From positions 372,001-436,000 of the forward strand of contig NZ_RQER01000011.1 in NCBI RefSeq assembly GCF_004770615.1: a stretch of DNA of 64,000 nt, given 5' to 3'. This document shows, in pieces, positions 36,604 through 46,167 of this stretch (position 1 is its first letter; the number at the start of each line of letters is the position of its first letter). Origin of the DNA: Leptospira langatensis. GTDB lineage: Bacteria > Spirochaetota > Leptospiria > Leptospirales > Leptospiraceae. Under the pieces are notes generated by a model, which was not told the DNA's origin, did not search any database, and saw nothing but the letters and a program-made list of their open reading frames with translations. The translations under genes and the position numbers were made by a program.

Positions 36604-37527
36604 TCAGGAGTTGGAGTCGAGGATCGGCACCTTCCATTCTTTCAGATTCGTTAATACAAAATTCAAAAGAGTTTCCTGAGCTTTCCTCGAATCTTCCTTC
36701 GGATCGATCGCCTTGCCGAATTTCATGTGGATCGTATTCTTTCTGGAAAGAGTTCCTAGATCCTTCATCAATTTCCCATTTTGCCAAAAATCGGTTTTGA
36801 TCGCGAATGGGACTACTTGCACTCCTGCTCTCGCAGCTAGCTTAACTGCAATTGAGTTGAATTCTGCCGGATTGAAGCTGATCGTTCTTGTGCTCTGCGG
36901 GAATACTACGATAGATACGCCTTTTTTTAAGAGCGCAACTCCTTCTTCCAATACTTTTACGAGATCTTCTCTAGGATTTTCCCTTCCTACTGCGATCGGA
37001 TCCCTTGTCCTCATGATCGGACCGAAGAAATTCCCTTTAATTAAACTTTCCTTAACTACATAGGTCACTCTTCTGTGAGGAACGAGAAAATAAGGGAATA
37101 CGAATGTTTCAAGAACGCTCATATGATTTCCCGCAAAGATTACGGGGCCCTTTGGGGAGATCACGTTCTCAATTCCTTCGATCTGGAATTTTCCTCCGCA
37201 ACCTTCCATCAGTTCCAAGATACCACCGGATAATTCGATCCATCTTGGATCGAAGAAGGTCCCGGCCAGCGCATCCTTTCTTCCTCTTATGATCTGGCGG
37301 AAGTAACCGTATAAGAAAGTGAGATCGCTACCTAAAAGAAGTTTATCTAACAACCATCTTTTGCGATGGGGCGGAGTAAGATAACGTAGGGTTACTCCTT
37401 CTCTTAATTCTATCGGAGAACCTAATTCTTCTTTTGTGAGATCGTAGATGCCTGTTTTTAAGGCGGAGTCCGGAATTTTTACGGGAGGAGTTTTGATTTT
37501 ATCGTGTATGGATTCGGTTAGGCTCAC
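36604..37527 (-). CDS. PlsC-type 1-acylglycerol-3-phosphate O-acyltransferase
   Basis: 307 residues. The acyltransferase HX4D/E box appears as GNHMSVLETF (Glu in place of Asp), followed by KESLIKGNFFGPIMRTRDPIAVGR and the VVFPQSTRT glycerophosphate-site motif, close to the usual FPEGTRS. It should acylate a lysophospholipid or glycolipid precursor at the inner membrane. The N-terminal ~80 residues are longer than in E. coli PlsC. Upstream leuD is transcribed in the same direction after 123 nt. Confidence 0.85.
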   Translation of the reverse strand: MSLTESIHDKIKTPPVKIPDSALKTGIYDLTKEELGSPIELREGVTLRYLTPPHRKRWLLDKLLLGSDLTFLYGYFRQIIRGRKDALAGTFFDPRWIELSGGILELMEGCGGKFQIEGIENVISPKGPVIFAGNHMSVLETFVFPYFLVPHRRVTYVVKESLIKGNFFGPIMRTRDPIAVGRENPREDLVKVLEEGVALLKKGVSIVVFPQSTRTISFNPAEFNSIAVKLAARAGVQVVPFAIKTDFWQNGKLMKDLGTLSRKNTIHMKFGKAIDPKEDSRKAQETLLNFVLTNLKEWKVPILDSNS

Positions 37528-37650
37528 TCTTGCGTTCCTCTCCCCGGTCGGGGGAATCAGACGAACATCATAATTACCCCCGATTTCTTTTCCAGCGAAT
37601 TAAAGAATTTTCATTCGATTGTAAACTTGAGAATTCACAGCCGCAAGGAT

Positions 37651-38283
37651 TTATGCCTCCCAAGAAACCGATAGATATCGGTGTTCGGTAAAAAATCCGG
37701 ATTCGAAGCTTCGGATCTTCTCTTCTTCCCTTAAGGTCAGGTCGATATCGTCCCAACCGTTTCGGATCCGATCCACAGATCCTTGCTCCAAGTAGAAGGA
37801 AAAGTTTTGCTCATCCGATCTTACTTGGAGAGTGTCCAGATCCACAGTAAGAGTCTTACCGGGATGTTTTTGGACTTCTTCCTGGATTTTTTTGATCTCT
37901 TCTTCCTTTAGTCGAACTAAAGCGATCCCGTTCTTTGCAGCGTTGATGGAAAAGATATCTGCAAAGGAAACGGATAGGATCGCACGGATCCCGAAATCGG
38001 CTAAGGCCCAAGGAGCGTGCTCTCTACTCGATCCGCATCCGAAGTTTTCTCCTACGATTAGAATGCTCGCGTTCTGAAAAGGCCCCTGGTTCAAAACGAA
38101 TTCAGGATTTTGAATATTCCCTTCCACATCCTTGTATCTCCAATCGTGGAATAGATGTTTTCCAAAACCATTTCTTTCGATCTTTTTCATGAATTGTTTG
38201 GGAAGGATCTGGTCCGTATCGATATCCGCTCTAGGAATGGATGCGATCACTCCTTCGTGTATTGTCCAAGTTTTAGGGTTCAT
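37651..38283 (-). CDS. leuD: 3-isopropylmalate dehydratase small subunit
   Basis: 210 residues. [16 protein letters not shown] near the N-terminus and [14 protein letters not shown] (swivel-domain loop) are diagnostic. With LeuC it isomerises 2-isopropylmalate to 3-isopropylmalate, and in leptospires the same enzyme also serves the citramalate route to isoleucine. The ATG overlaps the leuC stop by 4 nt. Confidence 0.97.
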   Translation of the reverse strand: MNPKTWTIHEGVIASIPRADIDTDQILPKQFMKKIERNGFGKHLFHDWRYKDVEGNIQNPEFVLNQGPFQNASILIVGENFGCGSSREHAPWALADFGIRAILSVSFADIFSINAAKNGIALVRLKEEEIKKIQEEVQKHPGKTLTVDLDTLQVRSDEQNFSFYLEQGSVDRIRNGWDDIDLTLREEEKIRSFESGFFTEHRYLSVSWEA

Positions 38284-39680
38284 GCTAATTTCCTCACGTC
38301 CGTAAATTTGCCGAAGACCGCAGCGGCCACTGCCATCGTAGGACTAACTAAGTGAGTTCGTCCTCCGCGTCCTTGTCTTCCTTCGAAATTCCGATTGGAT
38401 GTAGAAGCACATCTTTCTCCGGGAAGTAATACATCATCGTTCATTCCCAAGCAAAGAGAGCAGCCGGGTTCTCTCCACTCGAAGCCAGCTTCCAAAAAGA
38501 TCTTATCCAATCCTTCCGATTCCGCCTGACGTTTTACCGCTCCCGAACCCGGGACTACGAGTGCTAGTACCTTAGGATGCACCTTTCTTCCTTTGGCGAC
38601 TTCGGCTGCGGCTCTCAAGTCTTCTATTCTGGAATTGGTGCAAGAGCCTATGAATACCTTATCGATATGGATCTCGGAAAGAGGAGTTCCCGGTTTTAGA
38701 TCCATATATTCTAACGCTCTCCATCCGGTTTCTTTTTTGATACTATCTTCGAATCTGTCCGGATCGGGAACGACCGAATCGATAGACAAACTTTGGGCCG
38801 GGTTCGTTCCCCAAGTTACCTGAGGTTCTATTTTAGAAATATCGAATTCGATTTCCTTGTCAAAAACGGCATCCGGATCGGAGAAGAATGTCTCCCAGTA
38901 TTCTACTGCTTTCTGGAACTCTTCTCCTTTGGGACTTAGCCTTCTTCCTTTCAAATAATCGAATGTGATCCGGTCGGGAGCGATCAGTCCTGCTCTCGCA
39001 CCGGCTTCAATGCTCATATTGCAAAGGGTCATTCTTCCTTCCATGGAAAGCGAACTGATCCAAGATCCTGAGTATTCCAAAACGTATCCCTGTCCTCCGG
39101 CAGTCCCTATCTTCGTAATGAGTGCCAAGACAACATCCTTAGCAGTGATCCCATAGGCAGGCTCTCCTATGAAACGGACTAGCATAGACCTTACTTTAGA
39201 TTGTTTTAATGTTTGAGTGGCAAGTACATGCTCCACTTCACTTGTTCCTATCCCGAATGCCAATGTCCCGAAGGCGCCTTGGGTGGCTGTATGAGAATCC
39301 CCGCATACCAAGACGCCTCCGGGAACCGGAAAGCCAAGCTCCGGTCCAAGAACATGCACAATCCCTTGTTCCGGATCTTCCGGTCCGAATAAACGAAGAC
39401 CGAATTGTTCACAGTTCTTTTCCATGGTCTCAATCTGCAATTTGGAGATCGGACCCGCGGCTCCCTTATCCTTTCTGTTCCGAGTGGAAACATTATGATC
39501 TACCACTCCGAAGGTAAGATCCGGTCTTCGGATCCTTCTTCCTTTCTCCCTTAAGCCGGCAAATGCCTGAGCGGAAGTCACCTCATGCAGGATATGTCTA
39601 TCCACATAGAGAAGGTCCTCCTTCTCCGAACGGGAAACCTTTCGGCTCTCCCAGATCTTATCGTATAAAGTCTTGCCCAT
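38280..39680 (-). CDS. leuC: 3-isopropylmalate dehydratase large subunit
   Basis: 466 residues with all aconitase-family markers: [61 protein letters not shown] and [11 protein letters not shown] (three cluster cysteines). A strong AAGGGG ribosome site lies before the ATG. It is transcribed with leuD and divergently from a LysR gene across 97 nt, a usual layout for LysR control. Confidence 0.97.
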   Translation of the reverse strand: MGKTLYDKIWESRKVSRSEKEDLLYVDRHILHEVTSAQAFAGLREKGRRIRRPDLTFGVVDHNVSTRNRKDKGAAGPISKLQIETMEKNCEQFGLRLFGPEDPEQGIVHVLGPELGFPVPGGVLVCGDSHTATQGAFGTLAFGIGTSEVEHVLATQTLKQSKVRSMLVRFIGEPAYGITAKDVVLALITKIGTAGGQGYVLEYSGSWISSLSMEGRMTLCNMSIEAGARAGLIAPDRITFDYLKGRRLSPKGEEFQKAVEYWETFFSDPDAVFDKEIEFDISKIEPQVTWGTNPAQSLSIDSVVPDPDRFEDSIKKETGWRALEYMDLKPGTPLSEIHIDKVFIGSCTNSRIEDLRAAAEVAKGRKVHPKVLALVVPGSGAVKRQAESEGLDKIFLEAGFEWREPGCSLCLGMNDDVLLPGERCASTSNRNFEGRQGRGGRTHLVSPTMAVAAAVFGKFTDVRKLA

Positions 39681-39777
39681 AAAAACCCCTTGTCAAATAG
39701 GCTAACAAAGATTTTAATATAATGCAAATAAATAGGATTAATATAATATATAACTAAAAGTTATAAGTAGGAATGCC
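39681..39777. promoter_or_regulatory. Divergent leuC / LysR control region
   Basis: 97 bases, very AT-rich (TTTTAATATAATGC, TTAATATAATATATAAC). It must hold both promoters; an ATA-type palindrome for LysR binding is possible around 39715-39755 but no T-N11-A site stands out above the AT background. Confidence 0.4.
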
Positions 39778-40653
39778 ATGGAATTCAGACAGATCCGTTA
39801 TTTCTTGGAGATCTCGGAGGCAGGCACCTTCCAGAGGGCCGCTTCTCGATTGGGACTGACCCAGCCTGCCTTATCCAGGCAGATCTCTCTTTTGGAAACG
39901 GAACTTGGGGTCAGGGTCTTAGAGAGAGGGGGAAAGGGAGTTCGACTGACGCATGAGGGAGAGATCTTTTATCAATACTCCCAGCAAATGAAGGAACTCT
40001 GGGACAGAATGCAGGAAGACCTTTCGGGGGATAAGGAATTGAAGGGTCATTATTCTATTTCCGCAGGGGGAACCGTATCCGCTTGGATCCTTCCACCTAT
40101 CTTGAAGGAGATCCTACAAAAAAGGCCCAAGCTTTCCCTTTCCGTGAGAGAAGGAGATGCCCAGGAAACCAAGGATGCTGTCCTAAAAGGAGAAGCGGAC
40201 CTGGGAATCTTGACTGGACCGATCTCCGAGCCCGGATTGACTTCCTTAGAATTCTTGTCGGATAGGATCTTTCCTGTTGCTTCTAAGGATCATCCCATCT
40301 TCTCCAAAAAGAAGATCAGGGCCGAAGATCTATTCAAAGAGTCTTTCGTACTATTTCATCCTGCCTCCGCATTGAGAAAGGCAGTGGAAAAGAAGATCAA
40401 ATCCTTTGCAAAGGAGATCCGGCCTAAGATCGGAATGGAGCTTAGGAGTGTAGAATCTGTGATCCGTTCTTTAGAAGAGGGACTTGGGATCGGCTTCTTG
40501 TCTGAATATTCGATCACACCCAAACTCAGGAAAATACAGCTCGAAGATTGGATCACTGAAAGAAAGTTCTATTTATGTTATAAGAAGAAGATCCGAAGCG
40601 GAGTATCCCTTCTTGCAGAAGAGATCTATTCGTATGGAAGAAAAGGAATATGA
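39778..40653 (+). CDS. LysR-family transcriptional regulator
   Basis: 291 residues. Winged helix-turn-helix at the N-terminus (MEFRQIRYFLEISEAGTFQRAASRLGLTQPALSRQISLLETELGVRVLER), then a periplasmic-binding-like effector domain. It reads away from leuC, so it probably controls leuCD and itself; the ligand is likely an intermediate of leucine or isoleucine synthesis, by inference. TAGGAATGCC precedes the ATG. Confidence 0.93.
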   Translation: MEFRQIRYFLEISEAGTFQRAASRLGLTQPALSRQISLLETELGVRVLERGGKGVRLTHEGEIFYQYSQQMKELWDRMQEDLSGDKELKGHYSISAGGTVSAWILPPILKEILQKRPKLSLSVREGDAQETKDAVLKGEADLGILTGPISEPGLTSLEFLSDRIFPVASKDHPIFSKKKIRAEDLFKESFVLFHPASALRKAVEKKIKSFAKEIRPKIGMELRSVESVIRSLEEGLGIGFLSEYSITPKLRKIQLEDWITERKFYLCYKKKIRSGVSLLAEEIYSYGRKGI

Positions 40654-40694
40654 CCCGCTAAAAGAGAATCGCTGGCGGTTTTTGTGGAATGAGA

Positions 40695-40729
40695 GAATTT
40701 CCTTCCGGCTTTAGACCGGAGGGAAATTC
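40695..40729. terminator. Bidirectional hairpin terminator
   Basis: GAATTTCCTTCCGG (40695-40708) / CCGGAGGGAAATTC (40716-40729), 14-bp stem with one G-T pair and a 7-nt loop, between the convergent LysR and hydrolase genes. Confidence 0.65.
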
Positions 40730-40749
40730 CTTGGTTGCTACAAGCGACT

Positions 40750-41751
40750 TTAACGGATCCCTGCCTTCTTTAAGAAGTCTAGAACCGTTGCTTCCACTTT
40801 TGGTTTATCTGAATGGACATGCGTAGAGGTAAGAACATGGCTTCCCTCTTCGATCGCGACTTTTGTGTTCAAGGGATTCGGATGTTCCCCGCCGATCTTG
40901 GAGAATGCGTCTAACATCGCGGTTACACTAGCAGTCTTGTCCTGGTGGTCCTTGTCCTTATAATAATATACTAATAGAGTAGGGCTGGTGATCTTTGGGA
41001 ACGGATCTTGGGCGAGAACGAATTTGGTCGCCTCGCTTACGTTTTTAACTGCTGCCAGATACTGATCCTTGTACCAATACTCGTAATAATGCTCTCCTAT
41101 CCCGTCGTCCGGTTTCTTGGGAGGGGATTTTCGGATCTTCCCTTGGATCGTTTCACCGAGTGCGGTCCCTCCTGGATAGAAGAAAAGCCTGCCAAGAGGA
41201 ACAGAGAAATCGTAAAACGGGGAATATAGGACGAGAACCCTGACCTTATCCGGATACTTCGAAGCAAGATAGGTAGAGATCAACCCGCCCATACTGGTAC
41301 CCATTAGAATAGTATGATTTCCTAATTTGTCCATCATCAGGAAGGTCTCTTCGGCCACTCTTAGATATTCTGTGAAAGGAGTGTCTCTATGATCCTCGTT
41401 ATTTGTGCCATGGCCAGGAAGACGCAGATAATAGGTATTCGCCTTCAATTTGGAGGCGATCTGGTCCACAGTTGCTTCTCCTTCTGCGCGGGAAGCTCCG
41501 AAACCGTGAATGTAAAGGATTGCATTTTCCGTTTTACCCGGAGAGAAACGGATCAATTTCTCTTCGGAACCGACCCTTCCTTTCTTGGATTTGGTTTCTT
41601 CTAATTTTAACTTATAGAAGGAATTGAAGTCTTGGTTCAGGTCGATGCTGGAATGGAATTCGTATTTGGGAAAGGTAGCGTAATAGATACCTACGTAGAG
41701 AACTACGATCAGTCCGAGACCGATCCCAATTCTTTGTAATATTTTCTTCAT
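40750..41751 (-). CDS. Alpha/beta hydrolase (serine aminopeptidase S33/monoglyceride-lipase-like), membrane-anchored
   Basis: 333 residues. A hydrophobic N-terminal helix (GIGLGLIVVLYVGIYY) anchors or exports the protein. LYIHGFGASRAEGE is the oxyanion region, LMGTSMGGLIST the nucleophile elbow (Ser), and VAIEEGSHVLTSTH carries the catalytic His. LRLPGHGTNNEDHRDT matches carboxylesterase/lysophospholipase families. Substrate unknown, probably a lipid ester. Confidence 0.85.
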   Translation of the reverse strand: MKKILQRIGIGLGLIVVLYVGIYYATFPKYEFHSSIDLNQDFNSFYKLKLEETKSKKGRVGSEEKLIRFSPGKTENAILYIHGFGASRAEGEATVDQIASKLKANTYYLRLPGHGTNNEDHRDTPFTEYLRVAEETFLMMDKLGNHTILMGTSMGGLISTYLASKYPDKVRVLVLYSPFYDFSVPLGRLFFYPGGTALGETIQGKIRKSPPKKPDDGIGEHYYEYWYKDQYLAAVKNVSEATKFVLAQDPFPKITSPTLLVYYYKDKDHQDKTASVTAMLDAFSKIGGEHPNPLNTKVAIEEGSHVLTSTHVHSDKPKVEATVLDFLKKAGIR

Positions 41752-41839
41752 CCGATATGCTCTCCAGTCGCTTCCGTTCTTAGAAAGAAGCGACCAAAAG
41801 ACATTCTATTCCTTGCGAATTCTGCGCAAGGATTTTTGT

Positions 41840-42475
41840 TTAATAGGCGAGTGTGAATCTCTTTCCCAAATGTTTAGGATTCTCTACCTCGTTTAGCATC
41901 GCATCCGCGAAATCGTCCACAGAGATCTTGCTATTTCCTTCGGAGTCTTTGACAAGTTCTTCGGTTCCCAAACGGTATTTGCCTGCCTTCTCGCCCGGAT
42001 AGATATAAGCTGCGGGGCTTAGGTAGGTCCAATGAGTAAACTTGGAATTGCGCATGAATTGGAGTGCGTTCCTATGAACGAGAGCAACTTCTTTGTATTC
42101 TTCCGGAAAGCTGGGAGCATCTACTAGATCCAGATTCGGAGCGACTTTCAAACTTCCCGCGCCTCCCACAAAATAGACTTTAGTATCACCGGCTGCATGA
42201 GTTCCTTCTAAGAGAGAAGAAATGATGGCAGGGACTTTAGATATCTCTTCTTTTCCTGGACCATGAGCACTGATCACCGCATCGGCTCCCTTGGCTAGCT
42301 CAGTTACGAATTTTGTATCCAGGATATCTCCGGATTTCTTCGTTAGATTCTTATCTTCTTGTGCAAGTTTGGAAATATTGCGAGAAACCGCGACCACCTC
42401 ATGGCCTCTGGAAAGTGCGTCTGCCACGATCCTATGCCCGATCATCCCTGTTGCTCCGAATACTACGATTTTCAT
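41840..42475 (-). CDS. NAD(P)H-binding oxidoreductase (YwnB-like)
   Basis: 211 residues. KIVVFGATGMIGHRIVADALSRGHEVVAVSRN is the dinucleotide-binding N-terminus; AKGADAVISAHGPG and YFVGGAGSLKVAP follow. The best match by memory is to Bacillus YwnB and related NmrA-like proteins. It sits 96 nt downstream of an Rrf2 gene on the same strand, the same pairing as ywnA-ywnB. Confidence 0.85.
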   Translation of the reverse strand: MKIVVFGATGMIGHRIVADALSRGHEVVAVSRNISKLAQEDKNLTKKSGDILDTKFVTELAKGADAVISAHGPGKEEISKVPAIISSLLEGTHAAGDTKVYFVGGAGSLKVAPNLDLVDAPSFPEEYKEVALVHRNALQFMRNSKFTHWTYLSPAAYIYPGEKAGKYRLGTEELVKDSEGNSKISVDDFADAMLNEVENPKHLGKRFTLAY

Positions 42476-42571
42476 TCTATTCTCCCGAATGTTCTTAAGC
42501 CAGGCTTACTTGTAACATTTAAAATTACAAGTTAAATTTGAGAGAGGGAAACAAAGAATCCTTCTGAAATT

Positions 42572-43003
42572 CTAAGCTCTTTTCTTTTTATCCGAATCCA
42601 GATTGTACAAAACGTCGGACAGATTGAACTCTGCCAATTTGGCCTCTAGGGCAGATTGTGCCTCTTGGAAGATTCCTGTGAGTGCGGTCTGGATCTTCTT
42701 TCCCACGGGACATTTTGGGTTCGGTTTATCATGAATGGAGAAGAGGGGCCCTTCGGATTCCACCGCCTTGTAGATCTGGATGAGTCGGATCTCTTCGGGA
42801 GGCTTGGCTAATTTGGCCCCAGGGACACCTTGCTTGGATTGGATGAGGCCTGCTCTTTTTAGTTTCCCCATAAGACTTCTGACTACCACGGGATTCGTGC
42901 CTATGCTATCCGCCATGACCTGAGAAGAACTCGCTTCTTCTCCGTCCTTTTCGATCAAGGATAGAATATGGATGGCTATGGGGTATCTACTCGGGATAGA
43001 CAT
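42572..43003 (-). CDS. Rrf2-family transcriptional regulator (YwnA-like)
   Basis: 143 residues. An N-terminal winged helix (RYPIAIHILSLIEKDGEEASSSQVMADSIGTNPVVVRSLMGKLKRAGLI) is the Rrf2 fold. Only a single Cys (NPKCPVGKKI) is found, so it cannot carry an IscR-type 2Fe-2S cluster by three cysteines. Probably a repressor of the downstream oxidoreductase, sensing a reactive or thiol stress signal. Confidence 0.88.
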   Translation of the reverse strand: MSIPSRYPIAIHILSLIEKDGEEASSSQVMADSIGTNPVVVRSLMGKLKRAGLIQSKQGVPGAKLAKPPEEIRLIQIYKAVESEGPLFSIHDKPNPKCPVGKKIQTALTGIFQEAQSALEAKLAEFNLSDVLYNLDSDKKKRA

Positions 43004-43190
43004 TGGATCGTCCTATTCGTAAGCGTACTGCAATCTTTGGTTTCCGCCAATCATATTTTAAGACGGTCGGAAACCTAAATCTGGCTCAGGATCCGTAGCA
43101 AAAAATAAGTCAGGCCCCTTGTTTTTCGGTTTTCTCCGATCCAATGGAAAGTTATTTCTGCTCTTTGCTAATCGGTAGGGAGAAATACCT

Positions 43191-44675
43191 ATGTTCAAAA
43201 ATTATTTCCTTTTGGTGCTTTGCGCTTCGCTTCTATTCGAGTGCGGAAAGAAATTGCCTGTTTCCATGATCACCGCTACTTCCATGGAGAGCGGATTGCC
43301 TTTCGATATTTTGGACGGAAAGAGCTGGAGACCGGAAAAAGGAGCGAAATTCGTAAAACTGCATTTTTATCCGGACGAGACCTTCCAACTATCCAAGATA
43401 GAAGTTGAATCGTGTAACGGGGAATTTTCGGAACCAATCACCGCCTATATTAACTTTGATGAATATAGCCAGGACCTGGAAAAGGGTTCCACCGCTGCAG
43501 TCAAGTTCGAGACTCCTCGAAATACTAGATCCGTGACTTTTAATTTCCATAAGAACCAGGACATCTGCATCCAAAAGATCAATTTCTACGATGAGAAGGG
43601 TTCCAAGATGAGATGGAAGGGACCCAAGGTGGTGGAAGCAAGTGTGAAGGCTTCCGAAACCGCAAAGCCGAATCTTTCCTATGATGTGATGAATCTCTTC
43701 GATTCCAGATATGAGTATGCCTGGGCTTCGGACAAAAGAGGAAAGGGAGTTATATTAGATTTTTCTTTTAAAGAAAAACAGAAGATCACTTCAATCAAGA
43801 TCTGGAACGGCTACCAAAGGTCCGATAGGCATTGCCAAACGAACGGAAGATTGAAGACAGCCACTCTTACCGGAGACGGAGGATATTCCGAAAAGATCGA
43901 AGTACAGGATATCTTAGGTCCTCAGACGATCCATCTTCCGAAGCCTTTCGAAGGAAATAATCTAAGACTGACCGTAGATTCCATTTACGAAGGAAAAGAT
44001 TATAAGGGACTCGTGATCAGTGAGATCCGTTTCTCCGACGGGGAAGAATGGCTTCTTCCAAATCCTATGGAGCAAGTGCATAAGATCGCTAAACATAATT
44101 TCTTCCAGTTTACCGCCGCTGGTGTGACTAATGTTCTCAACTGGAGTTTTGTAGGAAGTGAATTCTACGGAAGTATACCGACTGCTGCGGCAAGCACGGA
44201 GCAGCCTCAAACAGGAGAAGCTACTCCTCCCGCTACTGAAGAGAATGCTACAAATCCCGAAGAAGCAAAACCGGAACTTCTTTCTTCGAATTGGACTCTG
44301 CGTTTGAGATCCGATGGAAGTCTTTTCTTCGAGGGAAATACTTCTTCAGCGGAAGCGGACGGAGACGGAAAGATCAATAAGACCTTCTTTGCATTAGGAA
44401 ATTATGAAATTAAGGAAGCCAAGCCTGATGGGCTCAAGCTTAGGATCTTCGGACTCGTGAGAAAGATGAGTGCGAGAGAATATAACGAGGAATACTACGG
44501 AGGAGATTGCAATGGCTGCGGAAGGGACTGTAACCGAAGCGATGATCCGGAAAATGGGGAGAAGATCTTCCAAGAGACCATCCGTATCCGTAAATCCGGG
44601 GACAAGATCTATGTCCAAAATGAGAATCCTGGTAAAACCTTCGATTTCTCCACTCTAGAACTGATCCAAGAGTAA
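43191..44675 (+). CDS. Discoidin-like (NADase-type glycan-binding) lipoprotein
   Basis: 494 residues. Signal peptide FLLVLCASLLFECGKK with a lipobox Cys at 19. Residues ~30-150 and ~160-285 look like two discoidin/jelly-roll domains; YDVMNLFDSRYEYAWASDKRGKGVILDFSF and ITSIKIWNGYQRSD are typical of the glycan-binding family known in leptospires. A Pro/Thr/Glu-rich linker (~340-375) and a beta-rich C-terminal part with a CNGCGRDC cluster follow. Probably a surface or periplasmic binding protein. The next gene starts 1 nt after its stop. Confidence 0.75.
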   Translation: MFKNYFLLVLCASLLFECGKKLPVSMITATSMESGLPFDILDGKSWRPEKGAKFVKLHFYPDETFQLSKIEVESCNGEFSEPITAYINFDEYSQDLEKGSTAAVKFETPRNTRSVTFNFHKNQDICIQKINFYDEKGSKMRWKGPKVVEASVKASETAKPNLSYDVMNLFDSRYEYAWASDKRGKGVILDFSFKEKQKITSIKIWNGYQRSDRHCQTNGRLKTATLTGDGGYSEKIEVQDILGPQTIHLPKPFEGNNLRLTVDSIYEGKDYKGLVISEIRFSDGEEWLLPNPMEQVHKIAKHNFFQFTAAGVTNVLNWSFVGSEFYGSIPTAAASTEQPQTGEATPPATEENATNPEEAKPELLSSNWTLRLRSDGSLFFEGNTSSAEADGDGKINKTFFALGNYEIKEAKPDGLKLRIFGLVRKMSAREYNEEYYGGDCNGCGRDCNRSDDPENGEKIFQETIRIRKSGDKIYVQNENPGKTFDFSTLELIQE

Positions 44676-44676
44676 A

Positions 44677-45264
44677 ATGATAGATCGAAAATCCCAGATC
44701 CTCTGTGGCCTGATCCTTTTCCTTCTTTTCAACTGCAAGAAGGAAGGTTCCCAGGAATCCTTCTCCTTGAATCTTGCGGGAAAGAAGGGAGGAGTTCCTG
44801 TACGCATCCAATGGCTGTACAAGGGACTTCCCGGTAAAATGGAGATCTATGAGCTGGCCTCTCAAAGGCCGGTCCGTCTTTGGGACACAAGTACTGCGGC
44901 AAGAATGGAAGAAGCGCCGGTCTCTTCTTCTATTCCCGATTCCAAACTTGTACTAAGCGCCGGTGAGACTAGAAGATTTGCTTTGGTGTATAAGAACGAA
45001 ACCAAGGAAAAACTCTATTTCTTTGCTGCTCCTCATGCGGTGGATCCTCCCGAGTTTGGTTTTGGTTTTAAATTCAAATGCCTTTGCGTGAATCATCTAT
45101 TCCAAGTGGAGCCGGGATCGGTTTGGTATAGGGTAGTGGAGATCCGTACCATGCCGAATTGGGCAAGTGAGGAATTCGATATCACTCATACCTTGGTACG
45201 AGTGGATCCGTCTCAGGCAAAGGAATGGGAGAGCCAAAGTGCGCATTCCCATTCGGATGAGTAA
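44677..45264 (+). CDS. Lipoprotein with a Cox11/CtaG-like copper-binding segment
   Basis: 195 residues. Signal peptide with lipobox LFNC (Cys20). The C-terminal half reads KLYFFAAPHAVDPPEFGFGF, then KFKCLCVNHLFQVEPG; this lines up by eye with the Cox11 pattern of a Cys-x-Cys copper site after a proline-rich loop and before a PG turn. The end of the protein is HSHSDE, more possible metal ligands. Cox11 delivers copper to aa3 oxidases; here it is a lipoprotein outside any oxidase operon, so the role is a guess. It is co-transcribed with the discoidin-like gene. Confidence 0.55.
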   Translation: MIDRKSQILCGLILFLLFNCKKEGSQESFSLNLAGKKGGVPVRIQWLYKGLPGKMEIYELASQRPVRLWDTSTAARMEEAPVSSSIPDSKLVLSAGETRRFALVYKNETKEKLYFFAAPHAVDPPEFGFGFKFKCLCVNHLFQVEPGSVWYRVVEIRTMPNWASEEFDITHTLVRVDPSQAKEWESQSAHSHSDE

Positions 45265-45267
45265 TTC

Positions 45268-45295
45268 TATATTATAAAATTAGAATGAAATAGGA
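45268..45295 (+). promoter_or_regulatory. AT-rich leader identical to that before the CRP/FNR gene
   Basis: TATATTATAAAATTAGAAT (45268-45286), the same 19 bases as 8391-8409, then a TAGGAG ribosome site before the ATG at 45303. Here an ATTCTA on the left (45264-45269) makes an inverted repeat with TAGAAT. Confidence 0.35.
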
Positions 45296-45302
45296 GAATA
45301 GT

Positions 45303-45509
45303 ATGGCAAGAGATATGTCGAGGGACAGAAACCTTTTCAACTGTCAGGAGGATCATGAGGTCAATTACGTAGCCGGATTGTATCCCGATCATCAGAAGGT
45401 TCGTGAATTCTTAAAAGCGAAATGCGCTTCTAAGGAGATCTATCATTCTACTCATGAAAAAGTTTACGAGCTGATCCATAAGGAACTGGGATATCCGGTT
45501 CCTCATTGA
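45303..45509 (+). CDS. Small hypothetical protein
   Basis: 68 residues with a good ribosome site (TAGGAGAATAGT). Mixed charged sequence including NCQEDHEVNYVAGLY, PDHQKVREFLKAKC and HKELGYPVPH; His/Cys-rich enough to bind metal, but no known motif. It has a leader shared with the CRP/FNR-like gene, which suggests common control. Confidence 0.65.
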   Translation: MARDMSRDRNLFNCQEDHEVNYVAGLYPDHQKVREFLKAKCASKEIYHSTHEKVYELIHKELGYPVPH

Positions 45510-45560
45510 GCTTAGATCCGATTCGCGGTCTTGTTTCGAGTAGTGGATTTTATTCGGAAA

Positions 45561-46124
45561 TTATTTAGAACAGTAGACCGCTTTGTTTTGTAGAGAGCAT
45601 TCGTCTTCCGAGCCGTCTGCTCGAGTGTATTTTCCAGGGTTGGAGTTCGAATTGTCCTTGAACTCTGCCTCTAAGGAACTTCCGTCCGAAAAGGTAACAG
45701 TTCCTGCGCCTTTCAATACTCCGCCTGAAAAGTTTCCTTGCAGCAAGGTCCCGTTGGAATAGGAGTATGTTCCGGATCCTTCTTTCTGGTCTGCTTGGAA
45801 GCTTCCTTCGAACTTATCCCCGTTCTTATATTCGAATTTTCCTCTTCCTTCCCGAAGGCCGTTCTTGAAACCACCAACGTATTTGTCTCCGGTGGAATAG
45901 GTATAGGTGCCATTTCCATTCTCACAATCTCCGGCCTCGCATCGGCCATCTTCCGATTCATCTCCCAAGTTCGCGGAGCGGGAAGAAGCGCTTGCTTCTG
46001 AGGAAGAGGAATTTCCGGAAGATGCGTCCGAACCGGAGGAATCCTTTGTATCCGAACTAGAGCAATCGAATATTAGAAAAATTGCGAAGAGAAGGATTAG
46101 AATGCGAAAGGTAAAACGGAACAT
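45561..46124 (-). CDS. MORN-repeat lipoprotein
   Basis: 187 residues from the ATG at 46124. Signal peptide FRILILLFAIFLIFDC (lipobox Cys), a Ser/Asp/Glu-rich linker (~25-65), then about four MORN-type repeats (GDKYVGGFKNGLREGRG, GDKFEGSFQADQKEGSG, GTLLQGNFSGGVLKGAG, SSLEAEF) and a Cys-containing end. MORN repeats usually bind membranes or proteins; here it is exported and lipid-anchored. Role unknown. Confidence 0.8.
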   Translation of the reverse strand: MFRFTFRILILLFAIFLIFDCSSSDTKDSSGSDASSGNSSSSEASASSRSANLGDESEDGRCEAGDCENGNGTYTYSTGDKYVGGFKNGLREGRGKFEYKNGDKFEGSFQADQKEGSGTYSYSNGTLLQGNFSGGVLKGAGTVTFSDGSSLEAEFKDNSNSNPGKYTRADGSEDECSLQNKAVYCSK

Positions 46125-46167
46125 GGGAAGGATTTTCCACTGTAAGGAAAGATCCGTCAATCCGATT

